Shown here: one piece after another, positions 31,501-40,068 of the stretch | Position numbering within the stretch: the first letter of the stretch is position 1 | Layout of the letters: every line of letters starts with the position of its first letter | DNA from: Aquimarina algiphila | GTDB taxonomy: Bacteria; Bacteroidota; Bacteroidia; Flavobacteriales; Flavobacteriaceae | DNA length: 64,000 nucleotides | Direction: 5' to 3' | NCBI RefSeq assembly: GCF_007489275.1 | Contig: NZ_VLNR01000033.1 | Coordinates: forward strand, 1 to 64,000 | Notes under the pieces: model-generated | Database searches by the model: none | What the model saw: only the letters and a program-made list of their open reading frames with translations | What the model was told of the DNA's origin: nothing | Position numbers and translations under genes: made by a program

Positions 31501-31727
31501 TTAACAGGCCCTTCACACGCCGCCAATGTTGCAGCAGCAGTACTAAAACCTACATATTTAAGAAAATCACGACGAGAAGTCGAAGAATTTTCTAAAGATG
31601 ATTTATCACCTAAAAACTCATCTGTAGGAATCTCCTGAACAAACTCGTTTTGTTGTAGCGTCTCAACAATAGAGCTATCTTCGTTTAGCTCTTCAACACT
31701 TTTCCAGTATTTCTTGTTTGATGACAT
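28599..31727 (-). CDS. actB: Alternative complex III subunit ActB (molybdopterin-like + iron-sulfur subunit)
   Basis: 1042 residues. A TAT-type signal lies near residue 53 (SRRDFLKYVGFSTAAATLAAC). A long molybdopterin-oxidoreductase-like domain without cofactor ligands is followed, from about residue 775, by an NrfC-like ferredoxin part with cysteine sets CTGCGACVIAC, CQHCNHAPCETVCP, CVGTRYCANNCP and CSMC. It relays electrons from ActC toward ActA. Confidence 0.95.
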   Translation of the reverse strand: MSSNKKYWKSVEELNEDSSIVETLQQNEFVQEIPTDEFLGDKSSLENSSTSRRDFLKYVGFSTAAATLAACEGPVKKSIPYVVQPERIVPGVANYYATTIADGYDFASVLIKTREGRPIKVENNNLAVSNGDANARVHASVLSLYDSSRLQGPKKGAEDISWDSLDKEVGAKLNGLGSKQIVLLTQTFASPSTSKLVSDFRAKYQNVKHVVYDAVSNSEALDAYQMMYGERALADYDFAKVNTIVSIGADFLGDWQGGGYDSGYAKGRIPKNGKMSRHIQFEANMSLSGANADKRVQATPSQQKQVLAALYKYVTGSGSKGALDSGLDTEVVKAAKQIQKAGSNALVVTGIQDVDAQLVVLEINKAIKSKAFNESTPRTIRKGDAKAVAQLVKDMNAGRVGGLLIAGVNPMYSLPNASEFKSGLEKVDVSVAFSMHNDATAELCQYVATTPHYLESWGDVELKKGSYSLMQPTIRPLFDTRQFQETLLKWTGNTATYHDYIKNAWTGILGGTSWNQALHDGVLVKPILPKQELVDALDAPEGDIADIEAVPAPTVVGPNVGAAARRLSVTKSNDGLELTLYTKTSLGDGQQANNPWLQEMPDPITRTSWDNYLTVSKADADQLGLTNENVANGALNGSYAKVVVGGAEVTVPVIIQPGQAKGSVGLALGYGKSKGLKEDMNVGVNAYPLYQNLNAVQTVSVTAAEGTHEFACVQLHNTLMGRGDIVKETTLEIFNTKDHHEWNAIPEVSKNHIEYEVTSPEVDLWDEFDRSVGHHFNLSIDLNACTGCGACVIACHAENNVPVVGKSEVRRSRDMHWLRIDRYYSSQDSFEGDDNKKNAIAGLGSSLSEFGEMENPSENPQVVFQPVMCQHCNHAPCETVCPVAATSHGRQGQNHMAYNRCVGTRYCANNCPYKVRRFNWFLYNNNDEFDYHMNNDLGRMVLNPDVTVRSRGVMEKCSMCIQMTQKTILDAKRDGRAIKDGEFQTACSAACSSGAMVFGDVNDKDSEVAKLKEDDRMYHLLEHVGTKPNVMYHTKVRNTTEA

Positions 31728-31787
31728 ATATAATTGATATTAGCTTCTTACTATTATTTTCCGATATCCGGAATCAAATGTTTATTA

Positions 31788-33110
31788 TTAATAATGGCAT
31801 TTACCGCATTCCAGACCGCCCATTTGAGCTGCCGTTAATTGCTCTACACCATACTTCTTAGAAAGTTCTTTATGAATTTTCTCGTAATATTTATTATCAG
31901 CAACCTTCACGTTAGTTTCTCTGTGACAGTTAATACACCACCCCATAGTAAGTGGAGCATGTTGATACATAATTTCCATTTCTTCTACAGGCCCATGGCA
32001 TGTCTGACATTCTACTCCTGCAACACTTACGTGCTGAGAGTGATTAAAATATGCAAAATCCGGAAGATTGTGAATACGCACCCATTTTACCGGCTTCGTT
32101 TTACCAGTGTACGCTTGAGCGCTAGCATCCCAACCTACTGCATCATAAAGCTTTTGAATTTCACCATCATAAAATTCTTTAGAATGATCTGGTGTCGCAG
32201 TAGCATCCGCAACCTCACTTATAGATTTATGACAGTTCATACAAACATTAAGAGATGGTATCCCAGATGTTTTACTGACTCTTGCAGAAGAGTGACAGTA
32301 TTTACATTCGATTTGATTATCTCCAGCATGAATTTTATGCGAGTAATGAATTGGTTGAATAGGAGCATATCCCTGATCAACTCCTACTTGCATAAAATAC
32401 CCATACACAAAGTATCCGCTAGACAACAACAAGAAAATTGCTGTAACCAATACTAAAAATTGATTTTGAATAAATGCTTTCCAGATAGGAGTTCTTGCTT
32501 CTGACTCTGGCAATTCAACATTATTAGCTGCAGCAAAACTTCTAAGTGTTTTATTCACTAAGAACAATACAACCAATAACATTAGGAATACCAATGCCAA
32601 TATTGCCAAAATAACATTCATTGAAACTCCTGAACCACTTCCTGAAGCAGTAGATGATTCATTGCCAGGCGCCGGAGTAGGAGGTTCTACTTTAGGCACC
32701 ATCACGTAAGCCATGATGTTATCAATGTCTGTATTGGACAACTGCGGGAATGCATTCATCGCAGTTTTGTTATACTCTTCATAAATAGCAACAGCTTGAG
32801 GATCACCAGAAGCGACCATTGCTGCACTATTCTTTACCCAAGAGTATATCCATTCTCTTTCGTACTTATCAGCTACTCCAAAAAGAGCAGGACCTGTCAT
32901 CTTTTTATAACGCTTATGGCAAGCAGCACAAAGAGATTTAAACAACTCTTCCCCTTTAGCTACATCTCCTCCAGACGAAGCTTCAGTAGCGGCAACATTA
33001 TCAACGGCCGCTTCATCCTGTGCAAAAACAGGGTTAAAAAAAGTAAATAAAAAAACAGTTCCTAGGATTAGGATTTTAGAGGCTGAATTTCGGTGTTTCA
33101 CCTGTCTCAT
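31788..33110 (-). CDS. actA: Alternative complex III subunit ActA with an extra N-terminal monohaem domain
   Basis: 440 residues. Signal peptide, then a class I cytochrome c domain (GEELFKSLCAACHKR, near residue 60), a membrane segment (about 165-185), another near 215, and a multihaem domain with CKYCH, CMNCH, CQTCH, CINCH and CGKCH. That is six CxxCH sites: the five usual for ActA plus one in the N-terminal domain. First gene of the act-cta operon. Confidence 0.93.
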   Translation of the reverse strand: MRQVKHRNSASKILILGTVFLFTFFNPVFAQDEAAVDNVAATEASSGGDVAKGEELFKSLCAACHKRYKKMTGPALFGVADKYEREWIYSWVKNSAAMVASGDPQAVAIYEEYNKTAMNAFPQLSNTDIDNIMAYVMVPKVEPPTPAPGNESSTASGSGSGVSMNVILAILALVFLMLLVVLFLVNKTLRSFAAANNVELPESEARTPIWKAFIQNQFLVLVTAIFLLLSSGYFVYGYFMQVGVDQGYAPIQPIHYSHKIHAGDNQIECKYCHSSARVSKTSGIPSLNVCMNCHKSISEVADATATPDHSKEFYDGEIQKLYDAVGWDASAQAYTGKTKPVKWVRIHNLPDFAYFNHSQHVSVAGVECQTCHGPVEEMEIMYQHAPLTMGWCINCHRETNVKVADNKYYEKIHKELSKKYGVEQLTAAQMGGLECGKCHY

Positions 33111-33203
33111 ATTATCAAGTAGAATTATCGTCTTAATTTTGGTATGGTTTTTTCTTTAATCTCTTTAAAAAAGACATAAAAACCAGCACTTTTAATTCGA
33201 CGA

Positions 33204-33211
33204 CAAAAGTA
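33204..33211 (-). promoter_or_regulatory. Candidate promoter -7 element for the act-cta operon
   Basis: On the minus strand this reads TACTTTTG, matching the Bacteroidota TAnnTTTG box, about 95 bp above the actA start. I see no good -33 TTG at the ideal distance, so confidence is limited. Confidence 0.4.
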
Positions 33212-33334
33212 CTATAATAAGTCGATTTTGGAAATGTTAGAGAAGCGTTAAGTATTAATTTATAATAATTCTAAATAATATTTTTAATCTGTTTTGAGTT
33301 ATTAAACCATACCTTTGCTTCAAATTAATTTGTA

Positions 33335-33799
33335 ATGAGAATGTTAAACACCACAAACTGTATTTTTATATTTGGTTTTTACCTTATCGCTACCAGCACT
33401 TTAACTGCTCAAGATAGCCCAAATCCTAGTTCTGAAAACTTAAATCAGAGCAATTTTGTACCTGTTAATATTTTACCACCACCAGAAGCAACCGTTACTA
33501 TTAATCAAGATCCAAGAATAAAAAGATTACTTGATATAAAGTTAAAAATGGAAAAAGATGGTGATTTTAGCGACCGTTATAAGATTCAATTATACTACGG
33601 GAACCTAAATAAAGCTAATGAAATTGTAAAATCATCTAAAGAATCATTTGAAAAATGGGAATCTACTATTCAATGGGAGACTCCAAATTATAAAGTATGG
33701 CTAGGTAATTTTCGTACAAGACTCGAAGCCGACAGAGCCTTAAAAGAGGTGCATGAAAAGTTTCCAAATGCTTTTATATTCAAACCAGAGAAAAAATAA
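33335..33799 (+). CDS. SPOR domain-containing secreted protein
   Basis: 154 residues with a signal peptide ending near AQD and a C-terminal SPOR domain (KIQLYYGNLNKANEI...YKVWLGNFRTRLEADRALKEV). SPOR domains bind denuded peptidoglycan at division sites or poles. The centre (residues 25-60) is a Pro/Asn-rich linker. Divergent from the act operon. Confidence 0.85.
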   Translation: MRMLNTTNCIFIFGFYLIATSTLTAQDSPNPSSENLNQSNFVPVNILPPPEATVTINQDPRIKRLLDIKLKMEKDGDFSDRYKIQLYYGNLNKANEIVKSSKESFEKWESTIQWETPNYKVWLGNFRTRLEADRALKEVHEKFPNAFIFKPEKK

Positions 33800-33819
33800 A
33801 TACCACTACATACAATAAC

Positions 33820-33859
33820 AAAACAAAAGCCCGATGTAAAAACATCGGGCTTTTGTTTT
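33820..33859. terminator. Bidirectional intrinsic terminator
   Basis: A perfect 18-bp stem with the GC core GCCCGATGT / ACATCGGGC, loop AAAA and A/T-rich arms that give a U-tract in both directions. It separates the convergent SPOR gene and infB. Confidence 0.95.
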
Positions 33860-33882
33860 GTTCAATACTATATTTATACAAC

Positions 33883-36738
33883 CTATAGTTTCTTCTTTAC
33901 TGCTACTTCCTGGTAAGCTTCTACTATATCACCAACCTTAATATCATTGTAATTTTTAATCTGAAGACCACAATCATATCCTTTAGCAACTTCTTTTACA
34001 TCATCTTTAAACCTTTTCAAGGAAGCAAATTCACCTGTATACACAACAACACTTTCTCGTATCAAACGTATTCCTGAGTTACGATAAATCTTACCTGTCA
34101 ACACCATACATCCAGCAATAGTACCGACCTTAGAAATCTTAAAGGTTTCTCTAATCTCTGCTGTACCTGTAATTTCTTCTTTCATTACCGGTGACAACAT
34201 TCCTTCCATTGCATCTTTAAGATCATTGATCGCATCATAGATAATAGAATATGTTCTGATATCGATTTCTTCCTTATCAGCAACCTGTCTTGCATTACCA
34301 GCAGGCCTAACATTAAATCCAATAATAATTGCATCAGAAGCTGACGCAAGTAACACATCACTTTCTGTAATTGCACCTACGGCTTTATGAATAATATTTA
34401 CATGAATTTCTTCTGTCGATAATTTCTGGAACGAATCAGTAAGTGCCTCAACAGAACCGTCAACATCTCCTTTTAGAATAATATTAAGTTCTTTAAAGTC
34501 TCCTAATGCAATTCTTCGTCCAATTTCATCCAATGTTATGTGACGTTGCGTACGAACAGATTGTTCTCTATGCAACTGAGCTCGTTTTGAAGCAATATCT
34601 TTTGCCTCACGCTCATCTTCTAACACACTAAACTTATCCCCTGCCTGTGGAGCACCATCAAGTCCCAAAATAGATACTGGTGCTGATGGTCCGGCTTCTT
34701 TTACATTATTACCACGCTCATCCTGCATCGCCTTCACCTTTCCACTATTTTTTCCTGCAAGAACATAATCTCCTACACGCAATGTTCCGGTTTGTACTAA
34801 TATTGTTGACACATAACCTCGTCCTTTATCCAAAAACGCTTCAACCACAGTTCCTGAGGCCAATCGATTTGGATTTGCTTTAAGTTCGAGTATCTCAGCT
34901 TCAAGAAGTACTTTTTCAAGCAGCTCTTTAACTCCTAATCCAGTTTTAGCAGAAATATCATGAGACTGTATTTTACCACCCCAATCTTCTACCAATAAAT
35001 TCATAGAAGCTAATTTTTCTTTTATCTTTTCTGGATTTGCTTCTGGTCGATCTACCTTATTAATTGCAAATATTATTGGAACTCCGGCAGCTTGAGCATG
35101 ACTAATTGCCTCTTTGGTCTGAGGCATCACGTCATCATCTGCAGCAATTACAATAATTGCTAAATCCGTCACTTGCGCACCACGAGCACGCATCGCTGTA
35201 AATGCTTCGTGACCTGGCGTATCCAAAAACGCGATCTTTTGCCCATTTTCTAACTGAACTCCATATGCTCCAATATGCTGTGTAATTCCACCGCTTTCTC
35301 CTGCTATTACATTTTCTTTTCGAATATAATCCAGCAACGATGTTTTTCCGTGATCAACATGTCCCATCACAGTTACTATAGGAGCTCTTGCTTTTAAATC
35401 TTCTGGTGCATCTACAATCTCTTCTATAGATTCTTCTATATCTGCTGTTACAAAATCAACTTCATAACCAAATTCATCTGCAACAATAGAAAGTGTTTCA
35501 GCATCCAGACGCTGATTCATTGTAACCATTATCCCAAGAGACATACAAGCAGATATAATATCTGTAGTAGGCACACTCATCATTGTCGCAACCTCTGCAG
35601 CTGTAACAAATTCTGTAACTTTAAGAACCTTACTTTCTTGTTCTTGTTGAGCCACATCATCTTCTGCTTTTTGACGGTGTTGATCTCTTTTATCTCTACG
35701 ATATTTAGCCGCTTTAGATTTATTTGATTTCCCTTGCAATTTTTCAAGAGTCTCACGAACTTGTTTTTGTACTTCTTCTTCGCTTGGCTCTTCTTTTACA
35801 ACAGCTGGTTTTCTTCCTTTTGCAGGTCCTCGGTTTCCACCGCCTCGATTTCCGCCTCCACGGTTTCCACCACCTTGACCACCTGGTCTTCCTCCACCTG
35901 ATCCAGGAGAACCTCCTTCTTTACTTATTCTTCGACGACGTTTCTTTGCCGCATCTCCTGCATTAGAAGTCTTTTTATCAGATTTATCATCCTTCTTTTT
36001 AGCAGGTTTTTTAAATTGAGCTAAATCAATTTTTTGACCTGTAAAATTAGGACCATCTAACTTTTTATATTGTGTTTTAACCTTTACAGGTTCTGCCGGA
36101 ACTTCTGGCTGAGCATCTTCTGCTTTAACTGGTTTATCAACAGACACCACTGGTTTAGCTTCTTCGGTTTTAGCCTCTGCAGACTTAGATTCTACAGGCT
36201 TGGTCTCTACAGGCTTTTCTTGCTTCACCTCTTTTGGTGCTTGTTTTGTGATTTTCAAACCTTTCTTTTGAGGTCTATTTGACACCATCTCTGGAGCAGC
36301 ACTTTTAACCTCTTCCTTCACCTCTTCTTTCTTAGGAGCTTCAACTGCTTCAGTTTCGGGCTTTGCAGTATCTTTTTCTTTACCTCCTTCTAATTCGATC
36401 TTACCGACTTGTTTTGGTCCACTCAATTGAGCTTTGGCTTTTACCACTTCGCGAGCTTCGGCAAGTTTTCGTTTTTCTTCTTGCTCATGCTCTATCTGCA
36501 CTCGCAATGCTTCTTTCTCCTTCTTCTTTTCTTCTCCAACCTCTTTTGAAGCTACCTTTTTACTCTTATCAGTTTGAAATTCATCAAACAAGAGCTTATA
36601 GATCTCTGAAGAAATCTTGGTAGTAGGACGCGCATCTATCTCGTGACCTTTTGAATTCAAAAAGTCAACAGCCCGATCTAGCGAGATATTGAATTCGCGT
36701 AATACTTTATTTAATCTCATTGTTCCTGCTTCAGCCAT
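33883..36738 (-). CDS. infB: Translation initiation factor IF-2
   Basis: 951 residues. N-terminal IF2_N domain, a long Lys/Glu/Pro-rich linker, an RGG-like glycine-rich stretch (about residues 275-305: [15 protein letters not shown]), then the GTPase with GHVDHGKTS (G1), DTPGHEAF (G3) and NKVD (G4), and the C-terminal fMet-tRNA-binding domains. Third gene of rimP-nusA-infB. Confidence 0.97.
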   Translation of the reverse strand: MAEAGTMRLNKVLREFNISLDRAVDFLNSKGHEIDARPTTKISSEIYKLLFDEFQTDKSKKVASKEVGEEKKKEKEALRVQIEHEQEEKRKLAEAREVVKAKAQLSGPKQVGKIELEGGKEKDTAKPETEAVEAPKKEEVKEEVKSAAPEMVSNRPQKKGLKITKQAPKEVKQEKPVETKPVESKSAEAKTEEAKPVVSVDKPVKAEDAQPEVPAEPVKVKTQYKKLDGPNFTGQKIDLAQFKKPAKKKDDKSDKKTSNAGDAAKKRRRRISKEGGSPGSGGGRPGGQGGGNRGGGNRGGGNRGPAKGRKPAVVKEEPSEEEVQKQVRETLEKLQGKSNKSKAAKYRRDKRDQHRQKAEDDVAQQEQESKVLKVTEFVTAAEVATMMSVPTTDIISACMSLGIMVTMNQRLDAETLSIVADEFGYEVDFVTADIEESIEEIVDAPEDLKARAPIVTVMGHVDHGKTSLLDYIRKENVIAGESGGITQHIGAYGVQLENGQKIAFLDTPGHEAFTAMRARGAQVTDLAIIVIAADDDVMPQTKEAISHAQAAGVPIIFAINKVDRPEANPEKIKEKLASMNLLVEDWGGKIQSHDISAKTGLGVKELLEKVLLEAEILELKANPNRLASGTVVEAFLDKGRGYVSTILVQTGTLRVGDYVLAGKNSGKVKAMQDERGNNVKEAGPSAPVSILGLDGAPQAGDKFSVLEDEREAKDIASKRAQLHREQSVRTQRHITLDEIGRRIALGDFKELNIILKGDVDGSVEALTDSFQKLSTEEIHVNIIHKAVGAITESDVLLASASDAIIIGFNVRPAGNARQVADKEEIDIRTYSIIYDAINDLKDAMEGMLSPVMKEEITGTAEIRETFKISKVGTIAGCMVLTGKIYRNSGIRLIRESVVVYTGEFASLKRFKDDVKEVAKGYDCGLQIKNYNDIKVGDIVEAYQEVAVKKKL

Positions 36739-36781
36739 AAATGCCTTTTATTTAATGCTCAAATATAATTAATTGTGACTA

Positions 36782-38014
36782 TTAATCTTCAAATTCAGAT
36801 TTTAAAATTCTAATCACTTCACCTACTGTCTCTTCTTCAAGATCAGTACGCTTTACTAAATCACTAATATCTTGTTCTAAAATACTTTTTGCTGTGTCTA
36901 ACCCTATCTTAGAAAATTCTTCTATAATCCATGCGTCTATCTCATCAGAAAACTCTGTTAACTCGACATCTTCTTCAACTCCTTCTCTAAACACATCTAT
37001 TTCAAAACCAGTTAATTGACCAGCCAATCTAATATTATGTCCTCCACGACCAATTGCTTTAGAAACTTCTTCTGGCCTTAACATCACTTCTGCTCGATTA
37101 GTTTCTTCGTTAATCTTAATCGAAGTTACTTTTGCCGGACTTAAAGCTCGGGTAATAAACAATTGCAAGTTATTTGTATAATTAATAACATCAATATTTT
37201 CATTCCCTAATTCTCTAACAATACCATGGATACGAGAACCTTTCATTCCCACACATGCACCAACAGGATCAATTCTATCATCATAGGAGTCTACAGCAAC
37301 TTTGGCTTTTTCTCCCGGAATTCTAACTACTTTTTTAACAGAAATTAAACCATCAAAAACCTCTGGTATTTCTGATTCGAATAACTTTTCTAAAAACAAT
37401 GGAGATGTTCTAGACATAACAATCGCTGGCTTATTTCCTTTAAGTTCAACCGATTCTATAACTCCTCTTACATTTTCTCCTTTTCTGAAAAAATCAGATG
37501 GAATTTGCCTATCCTTAGGCAATATAATCTCATTACCTTCATCATCCAACATTATAATAGCTCTATGTCTAATATGATGAACCTCTGCTGTATATATTTC
37601 TCCTTCTAATTCTTTAAACTGTTTATAGATATTCGTATTATCATGCTCATGAATTTTAGAGATCAAATTCTGACGAAGTGCTAATATAGACCGTCTTCCT
37701 AAATCTATCAGTTTAACTTCTTCTGACACATCTTCTCCAACTTCAAAATCTGGTTCTATTTTTCTTGCTTCAGTTATTGAAATTTCCTGGTTACCATCTT
37801 CTACCTCTCCATCTGCAACCACAATACGGTTTCTCCAAATTTCTAAATCTCCTTTATCAGGATTTATAATGATATCGAAATTGTCATCACTACCAAATTT
37901 CTTCTTTAGAGCATTTCTAAATACATCTTCTAAGATCGACATCAGCGTCACACGATCTATAAACTTATCATCCTTGAATTCTGAAAATGATTCTATTAAT
38001 GCGATATTTTCCAT
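36782..38014 (-). CDS. nusA: Transcription termination/antitermination protein NusA
   Basis: 410 residues: NusA N-domain, an S1 domain, two KH domains (VGACVGMKGSRIHGIVRELGNENIDV, then AIGRGGHNIRLAGQLTGFEIDV) and a short acidic C-terminus that replaces the two long AR repeats of E. coli, as usual in Bacteroidota. It binds RNA polymerase and modulates pausing and termination. Starts 15 nt after rimP; infB follows 43 nt later. Confidence 0.97.
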   Translation of the reverse strand: MENIALIESFSEFKDDKFIDRVTLMSILEDVFRNALKKKFGSDDNFDIIINPDKGDLEIWRNRIVVADGEVEDGNQEISITEARKIEPDFEVGEDVSEEVKLIDLGRRSILALRQNLISKIHEHDNTNIYKQFKELEGEIYTAEVHHIRHRAIIMLDDEGNEIILPKDRQIPSDFFRKGENVRGVIESVELKGNKPAIVMSRTSPLFLEKLFESEIPEVFDGLISVKKVVRIPGEKAKVAVDSYDDRIDPVGACVGMKGSRIHGIVRELGNENIDVINYTNNLQLFITRALSPAKVTSIKINEETNRAEVMLRPEEVSKAIGRGGHNIRLAGQLTGFEIDVFREGVEEDVELTEFSDEIDAWIIEEFSKIGLDTAKSILEQDISDLVKRTDLEEETVGEVIRILKSEFED

Positions 38015-38029
38015 ATCAGTATATTATAA

Positions 38030-38530
38030 TTAAAATGTTATCATAACTTTAGCCTCTACTATATTTTCATAAGCTACATTAGCCTCTTTTGTCACTGTCA
38101 CTTTACCTTTACCTACTGGCTTAGGCTCTCTTGCTTTCCATGTTAAGGTAATTTCATCATCTGTTGCCGAAATCAAATCCCCTTCTAACACCTCTTCATC
38201 TGTCTTTATCTTAATTTTCCTACCAAGATTTTTCTTATACTGACGAATGTGCTGCAAACCTTCAGAAACACCAGCTGACATTACTTGAAGAGAAAAATCC
38301 TCCTCTTCTCTGTCAAGATTGTGTTCAATTGCCCGGCTTACCGCAATACAATCTTCAACCTTCACTCCATCATCTCCATCAATAATAATTTCGATACTAT
38401 TATCGGGATGAATTTTACTTTCGATAAGAAATAAAGACGGATTTTCTTTAAGCGCCCCTTCTAATAATTCCTGAACCTGATCCTTTAATGATATAAATAG
38501 ATAAAAAGAGGGGACTTTCCGTCCCCTCAT
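38030..38530 (-). CDS. rimP: Ribosome maturation factor RimP
   Basis: 166 residues from the ATG at 38530. The RimP core (KDQVQELLEGALKENPSLFLIESKI, DGDDGVKVEDCIAVSRAIEHNLDREEEDFSLQVMSAGVSEGL) begins at about residue 16, and the C-terminal SH3-like domain follows. There is no ATG, GTG or TTG between the ATG and this core, so 38530 is the only usual start. The first nine codons coincide with a terminator-like hairpin. RimP is needed for 30S maturation. Confidence 0.9.
   Translation of the reverse strand: MRGRKVPSFYLFISLKDQVQELLEGALKENPSLFLIESKIHPDNSIEIIIDGDDGVKVEDCIAVSRAIEHNLDREEEDFSLQVMSAGVSEGLQHIRQYKKNLGRKIKIKTDEEVLEGDLISATDDEITLTWKAREPKPVGKGKVTVTKEANVAYENIVEAKVMITF
38508..38528 (-). terminator. 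Terminator-like hairpin over the first codons of rimP (candidate attenuator)
   Basis: On the minus strand GAGGGGAC GGAAA GTCCCCTC is followed by TTTTTATC: an 8-bp GC-rich stem with a five-base loop and a U-run, the form of an intrinsic terminator. Its 5-prime arm begins at the G of the rimP ATG. A ribosome on the first codons would disrupt it. Confidence 0.7.
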
Positions 38531-38554
38531 CCTGGTTTTTTAATTTCAACGGTG

Positions 38555-38583
38555 CAAAGATAGTAATAATATCTTAGATTCAA
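38555..38583 (-). promoter_or_regulatory. Promoter of the rimP-nusA-infB operon
   Basis: On the minus strand TTG, an 18-base spacer, then TATCTTTG, a perfect TAnnTTTG -7 box. It puts the transcript start about 20 nt before the rimP ATG. Confidence 0.7.
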
Positions 38584-38744
38584 AATATCGCTGAGAATGA
38601 ATTTATTCGTAAATTTAAGATACTTAATTTTGGATAGTTTCTTACCCAAAGTAATAGCTGACTACTTAAGTACTATTCAATAATTACAAATACGCTTAAA
38701 ATTGTAAATTAAAGATTAGTTATTCATTTCAAAAAAGTGCTGTT

Positions 38745-39578
38745 ATGATTAAAAATATACTTGTTCCAACTGACTTTTCTACACAAGCTGAAAGTGCATT
38801 AAAAGTGGCCGCGCAAATTGCTAAGAAAAATGGTGCCAAAATCTATTTGTTACATATTCTAGACCTCCCCATACATCTTTCTGATCTTATGTCCTCTGGA
38901 GCGTCAGCCGCAGCTCCCGAAGCCATCTTCTTCATGAAACAAACGCATAAAAAATTTGAAGAAGTTATGGAACAAGAATACTTAAAAGATATTGAAGTTA
39001 TAGAAACGGTTAGTTTTGAAGATGTTCTTGGAGGCATTATTGATTCCTGTGAAAAAAATAATGTGGACATTATTATCATGGGGTCACATGGCTCTTCTGG
39101 TTTTGAAGAATTATTTATTGGATCCAATGCAGAAAAAGTAGTTCGTACCTCTAAGCAACCAGTACTAGTTATCAAAGAAGATTGTGATATTTTTGATGTT
39201 AATGATTTTGTATACGCAACCAATTTTGATGATGAAGACAAACCTTCTTTATTAGCTGCCCATGAATTCGCTAAAGCAATAGGTGCAAAACTTCACTTGG
39301 TATGGGTAAATACTGCAAACGGTTTTAAAACCACTTATGAAACCGAGGAGAAAATGAACGGTATGATCTCTAATTTACCAATAGACAACTATTCTTTAAA
39401 TATTTACAATGATATTACGGTAGAAAAAGGAATCCTTAATTTTGCAGGTTCTGTAAATGCAGGAATGATCGGCATTAGCACTCATGGTAGAAAAGGGATA
39501 TCTCATTTTATCAACGGTAGCCTGGGTGAAGATGTAGTGAACCATGCAAAAAGACCTGTATTAACTTTTAAAATATAA
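38745..39578 (+). CDS. Universal stress protein, two tandem Usp domains
   Basis: 277 residues. Domain 1 (about 1-145) begins KNILVPTDFSTQAESAL and carries the ATP-type motif GSHGSSGFEELFIGSNAEKVVRTSKQPVLV; domain 2 is more diverged and ends GISTHGRKGISHFINGSLGEDVVNHAKRPVL, which also retains the G-x2-G-x9-G(S/T) pattern. Cytoplasmic stress protein; divergent from rimP. Confidence 0.92.
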   Translation: MIKNILVPTDFSTQAESALKVAAQIAKKNGAKIYLLHILDLPIHLSDLMSSGASAAAPEAIFFMKQTHKKFEEVMEQEYLKDIEVIETVSFEDVLGGIIDSCEKNNVDIIIMGSHGSSGFEELFIGSNAEKVVRTSKQPVLVIKEDCDIFDVNDFVYATNFDDEDKPSLLAAHEFAKAIGAKLHLVWVNTANGFKTTYETEEKMNGMISNLPIDNYSLNIYNDITVEKGILNFAGSVNAGMIGISTHGRKGISHFINGSLGEDVVNHAKRPVLTFKI

Positions 39579-39836
39579 ATTTGTTATAACACTAAGTTTT
39601 ACTACTAAAAGAATAACCCTACTTCTTCAAGAAGATCAACAGAGTCACATAAAGTATTCTAAGTTTTAGAAATATCCTCTAGAACAACTATCTATGTCTT
39701 CAAATTTTTATCAACAAGCCCCTTAATATTATTTTCAATTTTTCTTTTTTTATGTTTTCCCAAAAAAGCTTATCGACTTTATTGAATTAAGACACAAAAA
39801 ACAATTGAGCCATGTAATTTAACCATATCATCAAAT

Positions 39837-39862
39837 ATTTGAATGATTTGTTGTATTCAAAT
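39837..39862. promoter_or_regulatory. Inverted repeat in the 490-bp gap before the fucosidase gene
   Basis: ATTTGAAT, ten bases, ATTCAAAT: an 8-bp inverted repeat with one-helical-turn type spacing, about 210 bp above the fucosidase start. It could be an operator. I see no gene or other structure in 39,579-40,068. Confidence 0.3.
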
Positions 39863-40068
39863 CTGAAATACGCATTCCTTAATTCTCTAAATTTACTCAT
39901 CCCGAAACGTTATAACTAACCCCGCATAAACAATAGTAATAACATTAGATTAAAGACGATGGTTTTCTATAAACGAAAAAAATCGTGATTAGAATCAACA
40001 TTCATCACAACAGATGAAATAATGCAAAATCAAATTTTGAAGTCAAAAAGCTGAAAACTCAATACATT

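Noticed and set aside
35724-36623. Several plus-strand frames opposite infB
   Set aside because: They come from the biased Lys/Glu/Gly codons of the IF-2 linker on the other strand.
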